Positions 25,212 through 35,147 are shown, numbered from the stretch's first letter. The stretch is DNA of 64,000 bases from a bacterium (GCA_030432695.1 JAUILN010000007.1:62001-126000), one strand, 5' to 3'. A program made the numbers and translations. Notes: generated by a model from the letters alone, not told the origin.

Positions 25212-27704
25212 TCACCTGCCGTCTCGCGGCAGGCCGAGGTCGATATCGAGGGTCTGTCCGGCGCGGGGGGTGGCTCGGACGACGTCCCGGAACGGGGCTT
25301 CCAGGTGAACCTCCGCACCCGGCGCGCGGAGCCAGGCCGCCGGGAACCGCTCGATGGTCAGGTCGAACGGCTCGCACGGCAGGTAGACGAGCCACTCGTC
25401 GGGCATCCCCGCGAGCGGAACGGTGCGCTCAGCGTAGGCCGAGCTCGACTGGAACGGGTGCAGCAAGCCGTCCTCCGGGGCCTTCCAGAGCGGACGGAAC
25501 AGCACCTTGGAGCCGTGGTGACCGGGCAGTCGCGGGGACTCCCCGAAGTGGATCCGCACCGCGCCGAGACCGACCCGCCACTCGGACGAGTGCTCCTGCC
25601 CGGGACCGAGTGCCAGCTCGGGCTCCATGATCTGGCCCACACCCGTCGACGCATCGACGAGGAACAGCCGCCACGAGCCCGGCGCCAGCCGCAGCCGGAA
25701 CCCGCGCTCGGCATCGAGGTAGCAATAGGGCCCGGAGCCGAACTCCGAGAGCAGCCAACGGTTCTGTGGACCCTGCCACAGCAGGTGCGCCACCACCGCC
25801 AACCGACCGGGCACCGCGTCCACGCCCGACAGCTCGACCCGCCCCTGCAGCATCGCCGGCCGCGCGATCCGCGCGTCGAGCGGCTCCGAGCCGTCCGCGG
25901 CGTCGCCCGCCCGGACCGTGCCGAGCGTGACCCGACCGAGGCGCCCGCCGCGGCCCATCGGCGGCAACAGAAGGTCGAGTTCGTACTTCCCGCGCAGCAG
26001 GCCGCGGAACCAGGGGCCCCCGTCGACGGCCGGCTCGACGACCGCAGGCGACAACATCCCGGAGACGAGCCCATCGCGCACCGACTGGGTAGTCGGACCG
26101 AGCGGCAGGTGCAGGTCGAACAGCACGCCGGGTGGCAGGCGCTCGAGACCGGTGACCTCGGGAGTCGCGGTCGCCGCCGGCGTCATCTCCAGGATCGCCG
26201 GCGCGTCGATCTCCGCACCGCGGATGTGGACGTTGGCCGGCGTCACCAGGCGATGGGTGCGGACCGCGGGCAGGACGAACCAGGGACCCTCGGCCAGCGA
26301 GTCGATCCGGATGCGACCCTGCTGGTCGCTGGTGGCGCGCCAGTGGACCCGCTCGGCCACCGGCGCGGCGCCACCGTCCGCGAGTCCTTCGTAGGGAACC
26401 AGGGCGATCGTCTGACCGGCCAACGGCAGGCCGGTGCCCACCTCCTGCAGCACGCACTCGAAGGCCGGCGCCCGCGTCAGTCGGACCTCGATCTCGCGCG
26501 CATCGCCAGTCTCGACGTCCTCCGGAACCGCGCAGCTCCAGTCCATCGCGTAGCCGGGAGCACGCACCAACAGCGTGCCGACGGGCTCGTGCATTCTGCG
26601 GCCCAGATCGGCGAGCACGAACCGGCCATGGTCGTCGCAGCGGAGCCAGTCGTCGGTCTCCGGCGGCGAGAAGATCAGCTCGTTGGAGACCCAGCCGGCG
26701 TCGACCGCGGTCCACGCGATCTGCGCAGCCTCCACGACCTCTCCGCTGGCGTCGTCGACCACGCGGACCACCACGCCGCGCAGGCGCTGCGCCGCGGGTT
26801 CCGCAGCCGGATGGTCAGGCAGCGCCACCGGTACGTCGCGGTCCGGCGGCACCCGCACGAAGCCGGTTCCATCGGGCGCGTCCCAGGAGGTGAGGGTCAT
26901 CAACACGTGCTCCCCGCCCGCCATCCGCGGCAGCCGGAATCGACCCTCGGCATCGGTTGTGGCACTCGCCACCTCGCCGCCAGGACCGACGCAGCTCACG
27001 TCGCGGCCGGCCTCGAGCAAGGGTCGGCCATCCGCACCGACGAGCTGCCCCTCGATGAAGCCCACCGGCCAGGTCGTCAGCTCGACGACGCCCTGCCACG
27101 CCGCGGGCAGACTCTGTCGCCGCGCGTAGCCCGGCTCGGCGATCCGCAGAACCAGGGACTCGGGCGCGGCACCCACGAGTCGGACCAGACCCTGCGGATC
27201 ACTGCGCGCCGCGACCATCGGGCACCTGCTCCGCGCCACGACCAGCGGATCGGGTTGCCACGCGCAGACCCGCACGCCTTCCAGCGGCCTGCCGTCGCGG
27301 TCGACGACGCGGGCCAATGCGGTCACTCCGGGGAACATGCAGACCGCGAGGTGGGGCCCGTCCTGGAAGAACAGCGGCTGGACGACCGTCGCGAGGCCGG
27401 CCTTGGAGAACACCAGCGCGAGCGCGCCGCGATCCAGACCGTCGACCCAGGGAGCCGCGAGCCGCGCCACGTAGCGGCCGTCGGCGCCGGTGCGGGCGAC
27501 CTCCTGTGCGGCGAGGTCGTCGACGGTCCACCGGTCCCGGTCGACGAGGGCGATCGCCACTCCCTCGAGCGCGCGGCCGTGCTCGTCGAGCACACAGCCG
27601 CGCACCACGCCGGCGTCGTCCTGCGCCCGCGTCGCGTGCGGCGCTGCGGCGAGCAGGAGGACCGCGACGAGGACTTCGCACCACCACCCACCGCCTCGCC
27701 TCAC
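25212..27704 (-). CDS. Carboxypeptidase-regulatory-like secreted protein, array member 4
   Basis: 830 residues from GTG 27704, whose first bases overlap the upstream gene's TGA as GTGA. Signal peptide: VLVAVLLLAAAPHATRAQ. The protein is colinear with its neighbours: GCVLDEHGRALEGVAIALV ... WTVDDLAAQEVARTGADGRYVARL, ALARVVDRDGRPLEGVRV, VELTTWPVGFIEGQLVGADGRPL, VVDDASGEVVEAAQIAWTAV, TGLERLPPGVLFDL, LLPPMGRGGRLGRVTLGTV, AMLQGRVELSGVDAVPGRLAVVA and YLDAERGFRLRLAPGSWRLFLVD. In sequence this is the most divergent of the five. The C-terminus ends PRAGQTLDIDLGLPRDGR, matching the family's closing strand. No enzyme signature is visible. Confidence 0.85.
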   Translation of the reverse strand: MRRGGGWWCEVLVAVLLLAAAPHATRAQDDAGVVRGCVLDEHGRALEGVAIALVDRDRWTVDDLAAQEVARTGADGRYVARLAAPWVDGLDRGALALVFSKAGLATVVQPLFFQDGPHLAVCMFPGVTALARVVDRDGRPLEGVRVCAWQPDPLVVARSRCPMVAARSDPQGLVRLVGAAPESLVLRIAEPGYARRQSLPAAWQGVVELTTWPVGFIEGQLVGADGRPLLEAGRDVSCVGPGGEVASATTDAEGRFRLPRMAGGEHVLMTLTSWDAPDGTGFVRVPPDRDVPVALPDHPAAEPAAQRLRGVVVRVVDDASGEVVEAAQIAWTAVDAGWVSNELIFSPPETDDWLRCDDHGRFVLADLGRRMHEPVGTLLVRAPGYAMDWSCAVPEDVETGDAREIEVRLTRAPAFECVLQEVGTGLPLAGQTIALVPYEGLADGGAAPVAERVHWRATSDQQGRIRIDSLAEGPWFVLPAVRTHRLVTPANVHIRGAEIDAPAILEMTPAATATPEVTGLERLPPGVLFDLHLPLGPTTQSVRDGLVSGMLSPAVVEPAVDGGPWFRGLLRGKYELDLLLPPMGRGGRLGRVTLGTVRAGDAADGSEPLDARIARPAMLQGRVELSGVDAVPGRLAVVAHLLWQGPQNRWLLSEFGSGPYCYLDAERGFRLRLAPGSWRLFLVDASTGVGQIMEPELALGPGQEHSSEWRVGLGAVRIHFGESPRLPGHHGSKVLFRPLWKAPEDGLLHPFQSSSAYAERTVPLAGMPDEWLVYLPCEPFDLTIERFPAAWLRAPGAEVHLEAPFRDVVRATPRAGQTLDIDLGLPRDGR

Positions 27705-30190
27705 TTCGGATCCTCCAACTCGAACACCACCTCGACCGTCTCGCCGGCCTTCGGCACGAGCTTCCGCACCAGGTCCGGCCCGACGCTGCCGTCGAGCAGG
27801 GCGGTCGGCAGCTCGTCGTCGCTGCGCAGCGAACGGTCGGTGTAGAGCCGGAGTTCATGGTCCTCGCAGGGCAGGTACAGCATGAAGGTGTCGTCACGGC
27901 CCTGCAGACCCAACGCCTCGGCCAGCACCCGGAAGCCGGGCATGCCGAACCGGTCCTCTTCGTCCGACTCGGCGGCAGTCGCGACGGTGTGCAGGAAGGC
28001 ACCGCGCACGGCACCCTTGCGTACGAGGCGCACCCGCACCGCGCCGAGTGCGACCTCCGCCGCGACCTCCTCGACCTCGCCCGGCTGCAGCTCGATCTCG
28101 TCGATCAGCACGGCCTCCGAGCGCGCCAGCAGATCGGTCACCGCGAGCCGCCATCGGCCCGGGGCCAGGCGCACGCTGAAACTGCCGGTCCGGTCGAGCA
28201 CCGCGAGGGTCCCGGCGGGTTCGGAGAACGGCGACCAGGTGTCGAACGGATCCCCGTCGTCGACCTCGGACGCGACCAGCGCGAGGCGGCCGGCCGGCAC
28301 CTCGAGACCGCGGACCGCGACCCGACCGCGGACCTCGCCGGGTCGGGCCGGCCGTCCGTCGAACGTCTGCTCGAGGCGCTCACCCTCGACCGCGACACTG
28401 CCGAGCGGGATCGGTGCCGGGCGCGGGCCGATGCCGAGCGCGGGCAGCAGCAACCGTACGTCGGTCGGCCCGGCTCGCAGGCCGTGGATCCGGAAGGTCC
28501 CGTCGGCTCCGAGCGGCACCGCGTTCGGCGGCAGCGCCTGCTCACCGCCCATCAGGAACATGTGCGACTCGTTGTCGCCGACCTGCACGAGGCAGCCAGC
28601 CGGCAGCTCTTCATGGCCTTCGACCCGACCGATGAGTTCGCTGCCGCGCGCGACCTCGACCGTCAGCGATGCGCCTTCCTCGCCACCGACCTCGACCTCC
28701 ACCGGATCGGGATCGACGCGCCCTTCGGCCTGCACCTGGAGGCTCCAGGTGCCCGCGAACGCACCGTGGATCGAGAACGAACCGTCGGCCGCCGAGACCG
28801 CCGACCAGGGGCAGTTCTCGTCACCGGGCTCGACGAAGTACTCCTCGGTCTGCGGCAGGGCCCGCACGCGGGCACCGGCGACCGGCTCCCCCGACGCGGC
28901 ATCGACCACCCGCCCCGCGAACGCCGGCTCCTCGACCAGCTTCGCCGCGACCTCGACGATCTGCTCCGCATCGACCTCGACCGCATCGAGGCGCAGCGTC
29001 GCGCGCCCCGGCGCGATCACCAGCGCCGAGGAGTTCGCCTCGAACTCGTTCGACGGCCGCCGCAGGAACAGCCGCCCGGTCGCGTCGGTGACCCGGTCGT
29101 TCTCGGCCTGCTGGTAGCCGGCTCCATACATGCCGAGGAGGTAATCGGGTTCGCCGTAGCTCCAGAGCACCTGCGCGCCCTGAACCGGCTCGCCGCTCGC
29201 CGCGTCGGTCACCACGAAGGTCGCTCCCTTGCCACTGCCACCGCCACCGCCGAGCTCGCGGTCGAGCTCGCGGTCGAGCTCGTCGGGATCGTCGCTCGCC
29301 GCGACCAGTTCCAGACCCTCCTCCGGTCCGTGATACCAGCGAGGCTCCGCCAACGGGATCGGCTCGCGTGTGGAGCGGAAGGCCCGCAACGTGAACTCGC
29401 CCTCGGACTGCAGACCGAGGTCGAAGCGCCCTTCTCCGTCCACGGTGGTCGCCGACACCCGACCGGAGAACAGCCCCGCCCCGGCATCGAACAGCGCGAT
29501 CGACCCCGCGACCGGCGCGCCGTCCCGATCGACCAACCGTCCACGCACCCGCCCGAGCCGCCGCGTCACCAATTCGACCGGCTCGCCGAGCGCAGTCGGC
29601 AGGCTCTTCACCCCGCTCCACTCCGGCTCGTCGACCGAGACCTCGATGCCGGCGTGGAGTGCGCCGTGGATCCGCGCCATACCGCGCGCGTCGGTGCGCG
29701 CGAAGGTGGACGGCCAGGTGAACGCCCCGAACGGTCCGTAGCCGGCCAGCTCGGCCCGCACCCGCACGCCCGCCACCGCCTCGCCGGCCTCGTCCACCAC
29801 CCGCGCCAGCATCGTCGCCCCGGTCGCCATGCGGATCGTGAACCGCCGCCCGACTCCGTCGAACAACGGCGACACCACGGTGGCCCGACCGCGCCGTGAG
29901 AACACCAGGAACCGCATCTCGAACTCGCCCCAGGATGGGGAGCCGACTTCGACCTCGCAGGCGAAGCGACCGGCCGCGTCGGTGCGCGCGACCTCCGCCG
30001 CAGCGAGATCCTCGTGGGCCCAGGCGTTGCCCTTGAACCAGGAGACCAGCACGTCGTCGAGCGGTCTGCCGAGCTCGTCGTGGACGATGCCGGTGAGGGT
30101 GGTGTGATCGGGCTCCTGCGCAGCGAGATGCAGGGCCGAACAGCACGCGAGAAGCACTCCGATGCAGAACCTCAGCATGGTCGATTTCAT
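27701..30190 (-). CDS. Carboxypeptidase-regulatory-like secreted protein, array member 3
   Basis: 829 residues; signal peptide MKSTMLRFCIGVLLACCSALHLAAQ. ATG 30190 overlaps the previous gene's stop (ATGA), and its own stop overlaps the next start (GTGA). The first unit, LTGIVHDELGRPLDDVLVSW, is nearly identical to that of the upstream neighbour, pointing to a recent duplication. Later landmarks are ARVVDEAGEAVAGVRVRAEL, RVRGRLVDRDGAPVAGSIAL, VTDAASGEPVQGAQVLWSYG, GRVVDAASGEPVAGARVRALP, LIGRVEGHEELPAGCLVQVG and EVRGRVAVRGLEVPAGRLALVA. Around 29240-29290 a 12-bp repeat encodes DELDRELDREL next to a Gly run, unlike its paralogues. Likely exported and structural. Confidence 0.87.
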   Translation of the reverse strand: MKSTMLRFCIGVLLACCSALHLAAQEPDHTTLTGIVHDELGRPLDDVLVSWFKGNAWAHEDLAAAEVARTDAAGRFACEVEVGSPSWGEFEMRFLVFSRRGRATVVSPLFDGVGRRFTIRMATGATMLARVVDEAGEAVAGVRVRAELAGYGPFGAFTWPSTFARTDARGMARIHGALHAGIEVSVDEPEWSGVKSLPTALGEPVELVTRRLGRVRGRLVDRDGAPVAGSIALFDAGAGLFSGRVSATTVDGEGRFDLGLQSEGEFTLRAFRSTREPIPLAEPRWYHGPEEGLELVAASDDPDELDRELDRELGGGGGSGKGATFVVTDAASGEPVQGAQVLWSYGEPDYLLGMYGAGYQQAENDRVTDATGRLFLRRPSNEFEANSSALVIAPGRATLRLDAVEVDAEQIVEVAAKLVEEPAFAGRVVDAASGEPVAGARVRALPQTEEYFVEPGDENCPWSAVSAADGSFSIHGAFAGTWSLQVQAEGRVDPDPVEVEVGGEEGASLTVEVARGSELIGRVEGHEELPAGCLVQVGDNESHMFLMGGEQALPPNAVPLGADGTFRIHGLRAGPTDVRLLLPALGIGPRPAPIPLGSVAVEGERLEQTFDGRPARPGEVRGRVAVRGLEVPAGRLALVASEVDDGDPFDTWSPFSEPAGTLAVLDRTGSFSVRLAPGRWRLAVTDLLARSEAVLIDEIELQPGEVEEVAAEVALGAVRVRLVRKGAVRGAFLHTVATAAESDEEDRFGMPGFRVLAEALGLQGRDDTFMLYLPCEDHELRLYTDRSLRSDDELPTALLDGSVGPDLVRKLVPKAGETVEVVFELEDPK

Positions 30191-32664
30191 CGCTCATCCC
30201 CCGAGTCGAGACGGACCTCGACGACTTCACCGGGTAGTGGCCTGACGTCCCGCCGCAGATCGGGCGCGACCGTCTCCTGGAAGAAGGTGATGGTCAGCGC
30301 GGCGGCGGAGTAGTACGCCTCGTCGCGCCACGCCTGCAGCTCGTAGTCCGTGCAGGGCAGGACGAGGTCGATCTCCGCGCCGCGTCCGTGGAGCCCGATG
30401 CCCTCGCTCATCACCTTGTAACCGGGTGGGTTTCTCGCCGCACCCGCGGGCCGTCCGGTCGCGACGGCCCGCAGGATGCCGCCATGCGAGCTCCAGCGTT
30501 CGGGAAGCCGGACCCTGACCACGCCGAGCGACAGCTCGCGGGTGATCTCCTTCACCTCGGCCGGCGCGAGCTCGAGACGGTCGAGCAGCTCGATGCCCGG
30601 ACGAGCGAGCAGGTCGGCGAGCCGCAGCCGCCAGACTCCGGGCGCCAGCCGCAACGAGAACCGGCCCGAACGATCGACCGGCGCGCGCACGCCGTCGATG
30701 CCGAAGCCGGATCGCCGTCCCTCGGTTCCACCCGGACCGTCCTCTTCGGTCGCGAGCACCACGAGACGTCCGGGCGGTGGGTCACCCCCGACGAAACGGA
30801 GCTGGCCGCGGATCTCGGCAGGACGGGCCAGACGACCATCGAAGGTCTTCTCGATGCGGAAGCCGTCGACCTGGGCCGCACCGACCACCACGGTACCGAC
30901 CGGCACCGGCAGCGGCCGCGGACCGACAGCGAGCCGTGGCAGCAGCACGTAGACCCCGTGCTCTCCCGGAGCGAGGCCCTCGATGCGGAACGAGCCGTCG
31001 GTGGTCCACTCGACCGCCGCGTCGGGCAGCTCCGCATCGTGGTCGGCGCGAGGCGGCACGGAGCCCGCCCCCACCACCACCAGACTCCCGGACGGAAGCT
31101 CGTCGTGGCCGTCGATCCGGCCGGCGAGCACCGCGCCGCGGTCGACCTCGAAGACCAACGGCTCGGGGGCACGCTTCGGGTTGCGCAGGTCGACTCGCTG
31201 GGGTTCCGGATCGACCCGGCCCGGCGCGGACGCGCGGAACTCCCAGACCCCGTCTCCCACGTCCGAGATCTCGAAGGTCCCGTCTTCGCCGGAGGTCGCG
31301 GACCAGGGCGCATCCGGAGTTCCGACCTCGGAGAGGTGGTCCGCGCCGGCGGGCCGTCCACGTACTACCACACCGCCGATCGGCTCCTTGGAGGCGGCAT
31401 CCACCACCCTCCCCACCAACCGCGGCGCGCGCGACAGCTTCACGTCGACCGCTACGGTGCGCTCCGCATCGGGCTGGATCCCGTCGATCCGGCCCGCGGC
31501 ATAGCCCGGCGCCACCACCAGCGCGCAGGTGTCCGGCACGGCGTAGCCGCTCGCGTGTGCCAGGACGACCCGGCCCGCGCCGTCCGTGACGTGGCGCTCG
31601 TCCACCGCCGCCTCGCCGGCTGCATACAGACTCGCGAGGAGATCGACCGTTCCGAAGCTCCAGAGCACCGCGGCACCCTCGATGGGCATACCGGTCTCGG
31701 CATCGGTCACGAGGAACTCGGCGCCGCGTCCGCTGCCCAGTTCGCCCGCTGGGGTCTTCGAGCCGCGCTCCATGACGACCAGCGACAGGTCTGCGGCATC
31801 CCCTTGGTACCAGCGGTCGTCCTCGGTGCGCAGCGGGTCGGCCCGCGGGTCCCGGACGCGCAGGCAGTAGCGCGCGTCGTAGCGGATCGGCAGATCGAAC
31901 CCGCCCTCGTCGTCGAGCGATGCCTTCGAGAAGTTCCGCGTGAGGACGCGACCGGTGAGGTCCGTCAACAGGACCGTGCCGCGCACCGGCTTGCCTTCGG
32001 CGTCCACGACGCGACCGCGCGCCGAACCGAGGGGTCGCGTCACCAGCTCCACCGGCTCGCCCAATGCCGTGGGCGGACTCTGCGCCGAGTGCCATCCCGG
32101 GTCGTCCACGACGACCTGCACGCCCGACGAGACGACGCCATCGATGCGAGCTACTCCCTTCGCATCCGTGCGCGCTGCCGTGAACGGATGCGCCCAGGGT
32201 TCGAACGGCAGCCACGGGGCGAGTTCGGCGACGACCCGGATGCCTTCGAGAGCGTGGCCTTCGTGGTCCACGACCTTCGCCAGGCAAGTCGCGCCGGGAA
32301 GCATGAGGACCACCAACCGTCGAGCCGTCTCGGCATCGAGGATCTGGCGCATCGTGGCGCGGCCCGGCCTGGAGAAGACCAGGGATCGCGTGGGGTCCTC
32401 GAGGTGCCGGACGCGACCGGTCGCGACCTCGCAGGCGAAGCGGCCGGCCGCGTCGGTGCGCGCGACGGCGGCGGCCTGGAGTTCCTGATGCGTCCAGGCG
32501 TGACCCTCCACCCAGGAGACCAGCACGTCGTCGAGCGGCCGGCCGAGCTCGTCGTGGACGATGCCGGTGAGGGGGCGGCGCTCTGCCTGCTGTGCCCGCA
32601 GGTGCGGGAGGAGCAAGCACATGAGCAGCACGGCGAGCGCACGCGTCGGGATCGTCAAGGTCAT
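30187..32664 (-). CDS. Carboxypeptidase-regulatory-like secreted protein, array member 2
   Basis: 825 residues from ATG 32664, which overlaps the upstream stop as ATGA and gives a signal peptide (RALAVLLMCLLLPHLRAQ). A longer in-frame reading to 32880 would lie inside the upstream gene and is rejected. Landmarks in family order are LTGIVHDELGRPLDDVLVSW, QAAAVARTDAAGRFACEV, LAKVVDHEGHALEGIRVVAEL, SARGRVVDAEGKPVRGTVLL, VTDAETGMPIEGAAVLWSFG, GRVVDAASKEPIGGVVVRG, LAGRIDGHDELPSGSLVVVG, EIRGQLRFVGGDPPPGRLVVLA and RSGRFSLRLAPGVWRLRLADLLA. It closely matches member 3. No active site is seen. Export to periplasm or surface is inferred from the signal peptide. Confidence 0.87.
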   Translation of the reverse strand: MTLTIPTRALAVLLMCLLLPHLRAQQAERRPLTGIVHDELGRPLDDVLVSWVEGHAWTHQELQAAAVARTDAAGRFACEVATGRVRHLEDPTRSLVFSRPGRATMRQILDAETARRLVVLMLPGATCLAKVVDHEGHALEGIRVVAELAPWLPFEPWAHPFTAARTDAKGVARIDGVVSSGVQVVVDDPGWHSAQSPPTALGEPVELVTRPLGSARGRVVDAEGKPVRGTVLLTDLTGRVLTRNFSKASLDDEGGFDLPIRYDARYCLRVRDPRADPLRTEDDRWYQGDAADLSLVVMERGSKTPAGELGSGRGAEFLVTDAETGMPIEGAAVLWSFGTVDLLASLYAAGEAAVDERHVTDGAGRVVLAHASGYAVPDTCALVVAPGYAAGRIDGIQPDAERTVAVDVKLSRAPRLVGRVVDAASKEPIGGVVVRGRPAGADHLSEVGTPDAPWSATSGEDGTFEISDVGDGVWEFRASAPGRVDPEPQRVDLRNPKRAPEPLVFEVDRGAVLAGRIDGHDELPSGSLVVVGAGSVPPRADHDAELPDAAVEWTTDGSFRIEGLAPGEHGVYVLLPRLAVGPRPLPVPVGTVVVGAAQVDGFRIEKTFDGRLARPAEIRGQLRFVGGDPPPGRLVVLATEEDGPGGTEGRRSGFGIDGVRAPVDRSGRFSLRLAPGVWRLRLADLLARPGIELLDRLELAPAEVKEITRELSLGVVRVRLPERWSSHGGILRAVATGRPAGAARNPPGYKVMSEGIGLHGRGAEIDLVLPCTDYELQAWRDEAYYSAAALTITFFQETVAPDLRRDVRPLPGEVVEVRLDSGDER

Positions 32665-35096
32665 CGTCGTTCCGGGGGAGTCAGTTCGAGGTCGAGCACC
32701 TTGCCCGGCACCGGCGAAACGTCGAGAGCCGCCTTCGGCGCCAACTCCTCGCTGAAGCGCGCCATCAGGAACTCGGTAGGCGACCACGACGCAGACTCCT
32801 CCCAGAGCAGGAATCGGTGTGGCACGGGCGGCAGATGGATTTCGAGAACCGCCTCGCGCTCGCCGAGCGCCACGCGCCATGCAGCCGCACCGAAGTCGTC
32901 GTCGAACGCCGGTAGATCGCCCTCCGCCTCGAGGTCTCGCTCGATCGAGAGGAACGCACCGGTCCCCGAACCCGCGCGAACGCGCACCGAACCGAGTTCG
33001 ACGCGCAGTTCCGGCGCGATCGTCCGATCTCCGGCGACGAGTTCCAGCGGCTCACCGCACGGAAACGCGTAGCCGCTGATCAGGTCGAGCACGCCGAGCT
33101 GCCAGCGACCGGACGTCAGTTGGAACATGAAGCCGCCGTCGCGATCGGGCACCGTGACCTGATACTCCTCCGGATCGAGGATCTGCAGGCCGGAGTCGTC
33201 TGCCACGAGTGGCCTCGCCTGGATCCCGAGTCGACCGAGGGCGACCTCGGCACCGACGAAGCGCACCGAGCCCCGGATCTCGACCGGCACTGCCGGCCGA
33301 CCCTCGATCACGATCGGGCTCGACCCGCCGGCCATCTCCAACGACGCAAGCCGCACCGGGGGCAGGACTCCGCCTCCCGCCGAACCGGGTCGGGGCAGGA
33401 GCAACGAGACTGCGTGTGCGCCCGGCAGCAGGCCATGGACCGTGAAAGACCCATCCGGGCCGAGGAGGACCCCGGGCCAGCGCCGGCGATCGGGTGCGCC
33501 GAGCACCTGGAGCTCGCCGACCTCGGCCGTGCCGGGCAGCACCCTGATGCGAGTGGCCCGGGGCAGTTCGCGGTGGTGTTCGACGCGCCCTCGCAGCGTG
33601 ACGGCGACCGGCAGCTCGACGCGGAGCGGCTCGATCCCCTCTGCCGGAACCTCGAACCGGACGGGATCGATCGGGCGTCGATCGGCGGCGAGCACGTGCA
33701 ATCGCCACTCGCCTGGAGTGAGGCCCTCGATCGCGAAGGTACCGTCGGCGCCAGTGGTCGCCCGCCACAACGCGCGAGAGGGGTTCGGTGCCGCCAACGA
33801 CGACACGCCGAACGGAGTCGCCAGGACCGGGACCGCGGAGACGGCCCGCCCCGGCGCCTGACCCTCGACGACGCGCCCGCGCACGCGCACCGGTCGGCCG
33901 ATCGCGAGTTCGACCCGGTCGCCGTCGAGATCCGCTGGCGCGGCCTCGAACCACCAGCCCCTGCTCACGGAGCCGTACACCAGAGTGGATCCACCAGCCA
34001 GCGGGCCAAGCGGAGCGCGCGCTTCGGTCTCGCCCGTCACCCCGGTGCGCGTGGCGAAGAGCAAGGTCGGATCGTCGTAGCCGTGTGCCAAGCGATGACC
34101 GACCTGCGCCGGCGAGCCGAGCAGCCAGGCCACGGCAACGTCCGGCACCGCGGTTCGGGCAGCCCGATCGACCACCCGCACCGGCAGCGGTTCGACCCGT
34201 TCGCCGGCAACGACCACCTCGAGACCGTCCGACGCTTCCTCGCACCGGAGCGGACCATCCCGCATCGGCAGATATCCGCCGCGCCGGTCGACCACCCGCA
34301 GGAAGTGCAGTGCGTTCGAAGTGCGCGGCAGGCTGAATCGCCCGCCGGAATCACAAGGCACAACCTGCAGCACGCCACCCTGGTCGACCGTCTCCACGGC
34401 CCCGGGGAGCGGCTCGCCGAACGTCTGCACGACCCGACCTCGCAGGAACCCGGTGCGCTCGGTGGTCAACGTGACCATCGCGCCGGCGACCATCGGCGGA
34501 CTCCGCCGCACCGCCCAGCCGGGCTCGTCCACAACCGCTTCGACGCCGGCGACCGGCACGCCCGGCAGCACCACCACGCCGCCGTCGCCGGTCCGCGCGG
34601 CGCTTCTCGGCAACGCCGCGTCGGATTCGAGCCCCGGCCGCGCAAGCTCGGCATGGACCCTCAACCCCTCCAGCGGTTCGCCCAGCTCGTCGACCACCCT
34701 CGCCCGCAGGCTCGCGCCCGGCACCATGCACACGTCGAGGGTCAGCGGCTCGGCACCGGCCAGCGGCGCCGCCATCGTGGCGCGCCCACGCCGTGCGAAC
34801 ACCAGCCGCGGCAGGAGCGGCGACCGGTCAGCCTGCCAGCCGTAGCGCGCCGGCCCGGCGCCGACCCGGCAGGCGTAGCGACCCCCGGTATCCGTGCGCG
34901 TCACGGTCGCCGCGTCGAGCTGGTCGACGGTCCACGCCCGGTCGGCGAACCAGGCGACCGCCACCTCGGCGAGCGGTCGGCCGAGTTCGTCGTGGACGAT
35001 GCCGGAAACCTCGACAGTCGCCACGGCCCCGCCCCCCTCCTGCCCTGCCAACGGCAGCATCGAGACCAGACCGGCGAGCAGCAGGGTGGGACGCAT
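32661..35096 (-). CDS. Carboxypeptidase-regulatory-like secreted protein, array member 1 (first)
   Basis: 811 residues from ATG 35096; signal peptide MRPTLLLAGLVSMLPLAGQ. It is the promoter-proximal gene of the array and stands back-to-back with wecB, 132 nt away. Domain order matches the others: VSGIVHDELGRPLAEVAVAWFADRAWTVDQL, RARVVDELGEPLEGLRVHAEL, GFLRGRVVQTFGEPLPG, RVVDRAARTAVPDVAVAWLLG, GRVVEGQAPGRAVSAVPV, LRGRVEHHRELPRATRIRV, EIRGSVRFVGAEVALGRLGI and DRDGGFMFQLTSGRWQLGVLDLISG. The last codons overlap the start of member 2 (ATGA), so translation of the downstream genes probably depends on it. Nothing indicates catalysis. Confidence 0.87.
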   Translation of the reverse strand: MRPTLLLAGLVSMLPLAGQEGGGAVATVEVSGIVHDELGRPLAEVAVAWFADRAWTVDQLDAATVTRTDTGGRYACRVGAGPARYGWQADRSPLLPRLVFARRGRATMAAPLAGAEPLTLDVCMVPGASLRARVVDELGEPLEGLRVHAELARPGLESDAALPRSAARTGDGGVVVLPGVPVAGVEAVVDEPGWAVRRSPPMVAGAMVTLTTERTGFLRGRVVQTFGEPLPGAVETVDQGGVLQVVPCDSGGRFSLPRTSNALHFLRVVDRRGGYLPMRDGPLRCEEASDGLEVVVAGERVEPLPVRVVDRAARTAVPDVAVAWLLGSPAQVGHRLAHGYDDPTLLFATRTGVTGETEARAPLGPLAGGSTLVYGSVSRGWWFEAAPADLDGDRVELAIGRPVRVRGRVVEGQAPGRAVSAVPVLATPFGVSSLAAPNPSRALWRATTGADGTFAIEGLTPGEWRLHVLAADRRPIDPVRFEVPAEGIEPLRVELPVAVTLRGRVEHHRELPRATRIRVLPGTAEVGELQVLGAPDRRRWPGVLLGPDGSFTVHGLLPGAHAVSLLLPRPGSAGGGVLPPVRLASLEMAGGSSPIVIEGRPAVPVEIRGSVRFVGAEVALGRLGIQARPLVADDSGLQILDPEEYQVTVPDRDGGFMFQLTSGRWQLGVLDLISGYAFPCGEPLELVAGDRTIAPELRVELGSVRVRAGSGTGAFLSIERDLEAEGDLPAFDDDFGAAAWRVALGEREAVLEIHLPPVPHRFLLWEESASWSPTEFLMARFSEELAPKAALDVSPVPGKVLDLELTPPERR

Positions 35097-35147
35097 TGCG
35101 GCCGAAACTAAGCTCTGCGTGGCAGGTTTGCAGGCGGCCCATCCGCC

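Noticed and set aside
25305..33072. Very long plus-strand open frames (about 850-900 codons) opposite the paralogue array
   Set aside because: They mirror the real minus-strand genes, are rich in Arg, His and Asp, lack signal peptides or domains, and arise from high GC at third positions. The minus strand carries the signal peptides and conserved repeats.
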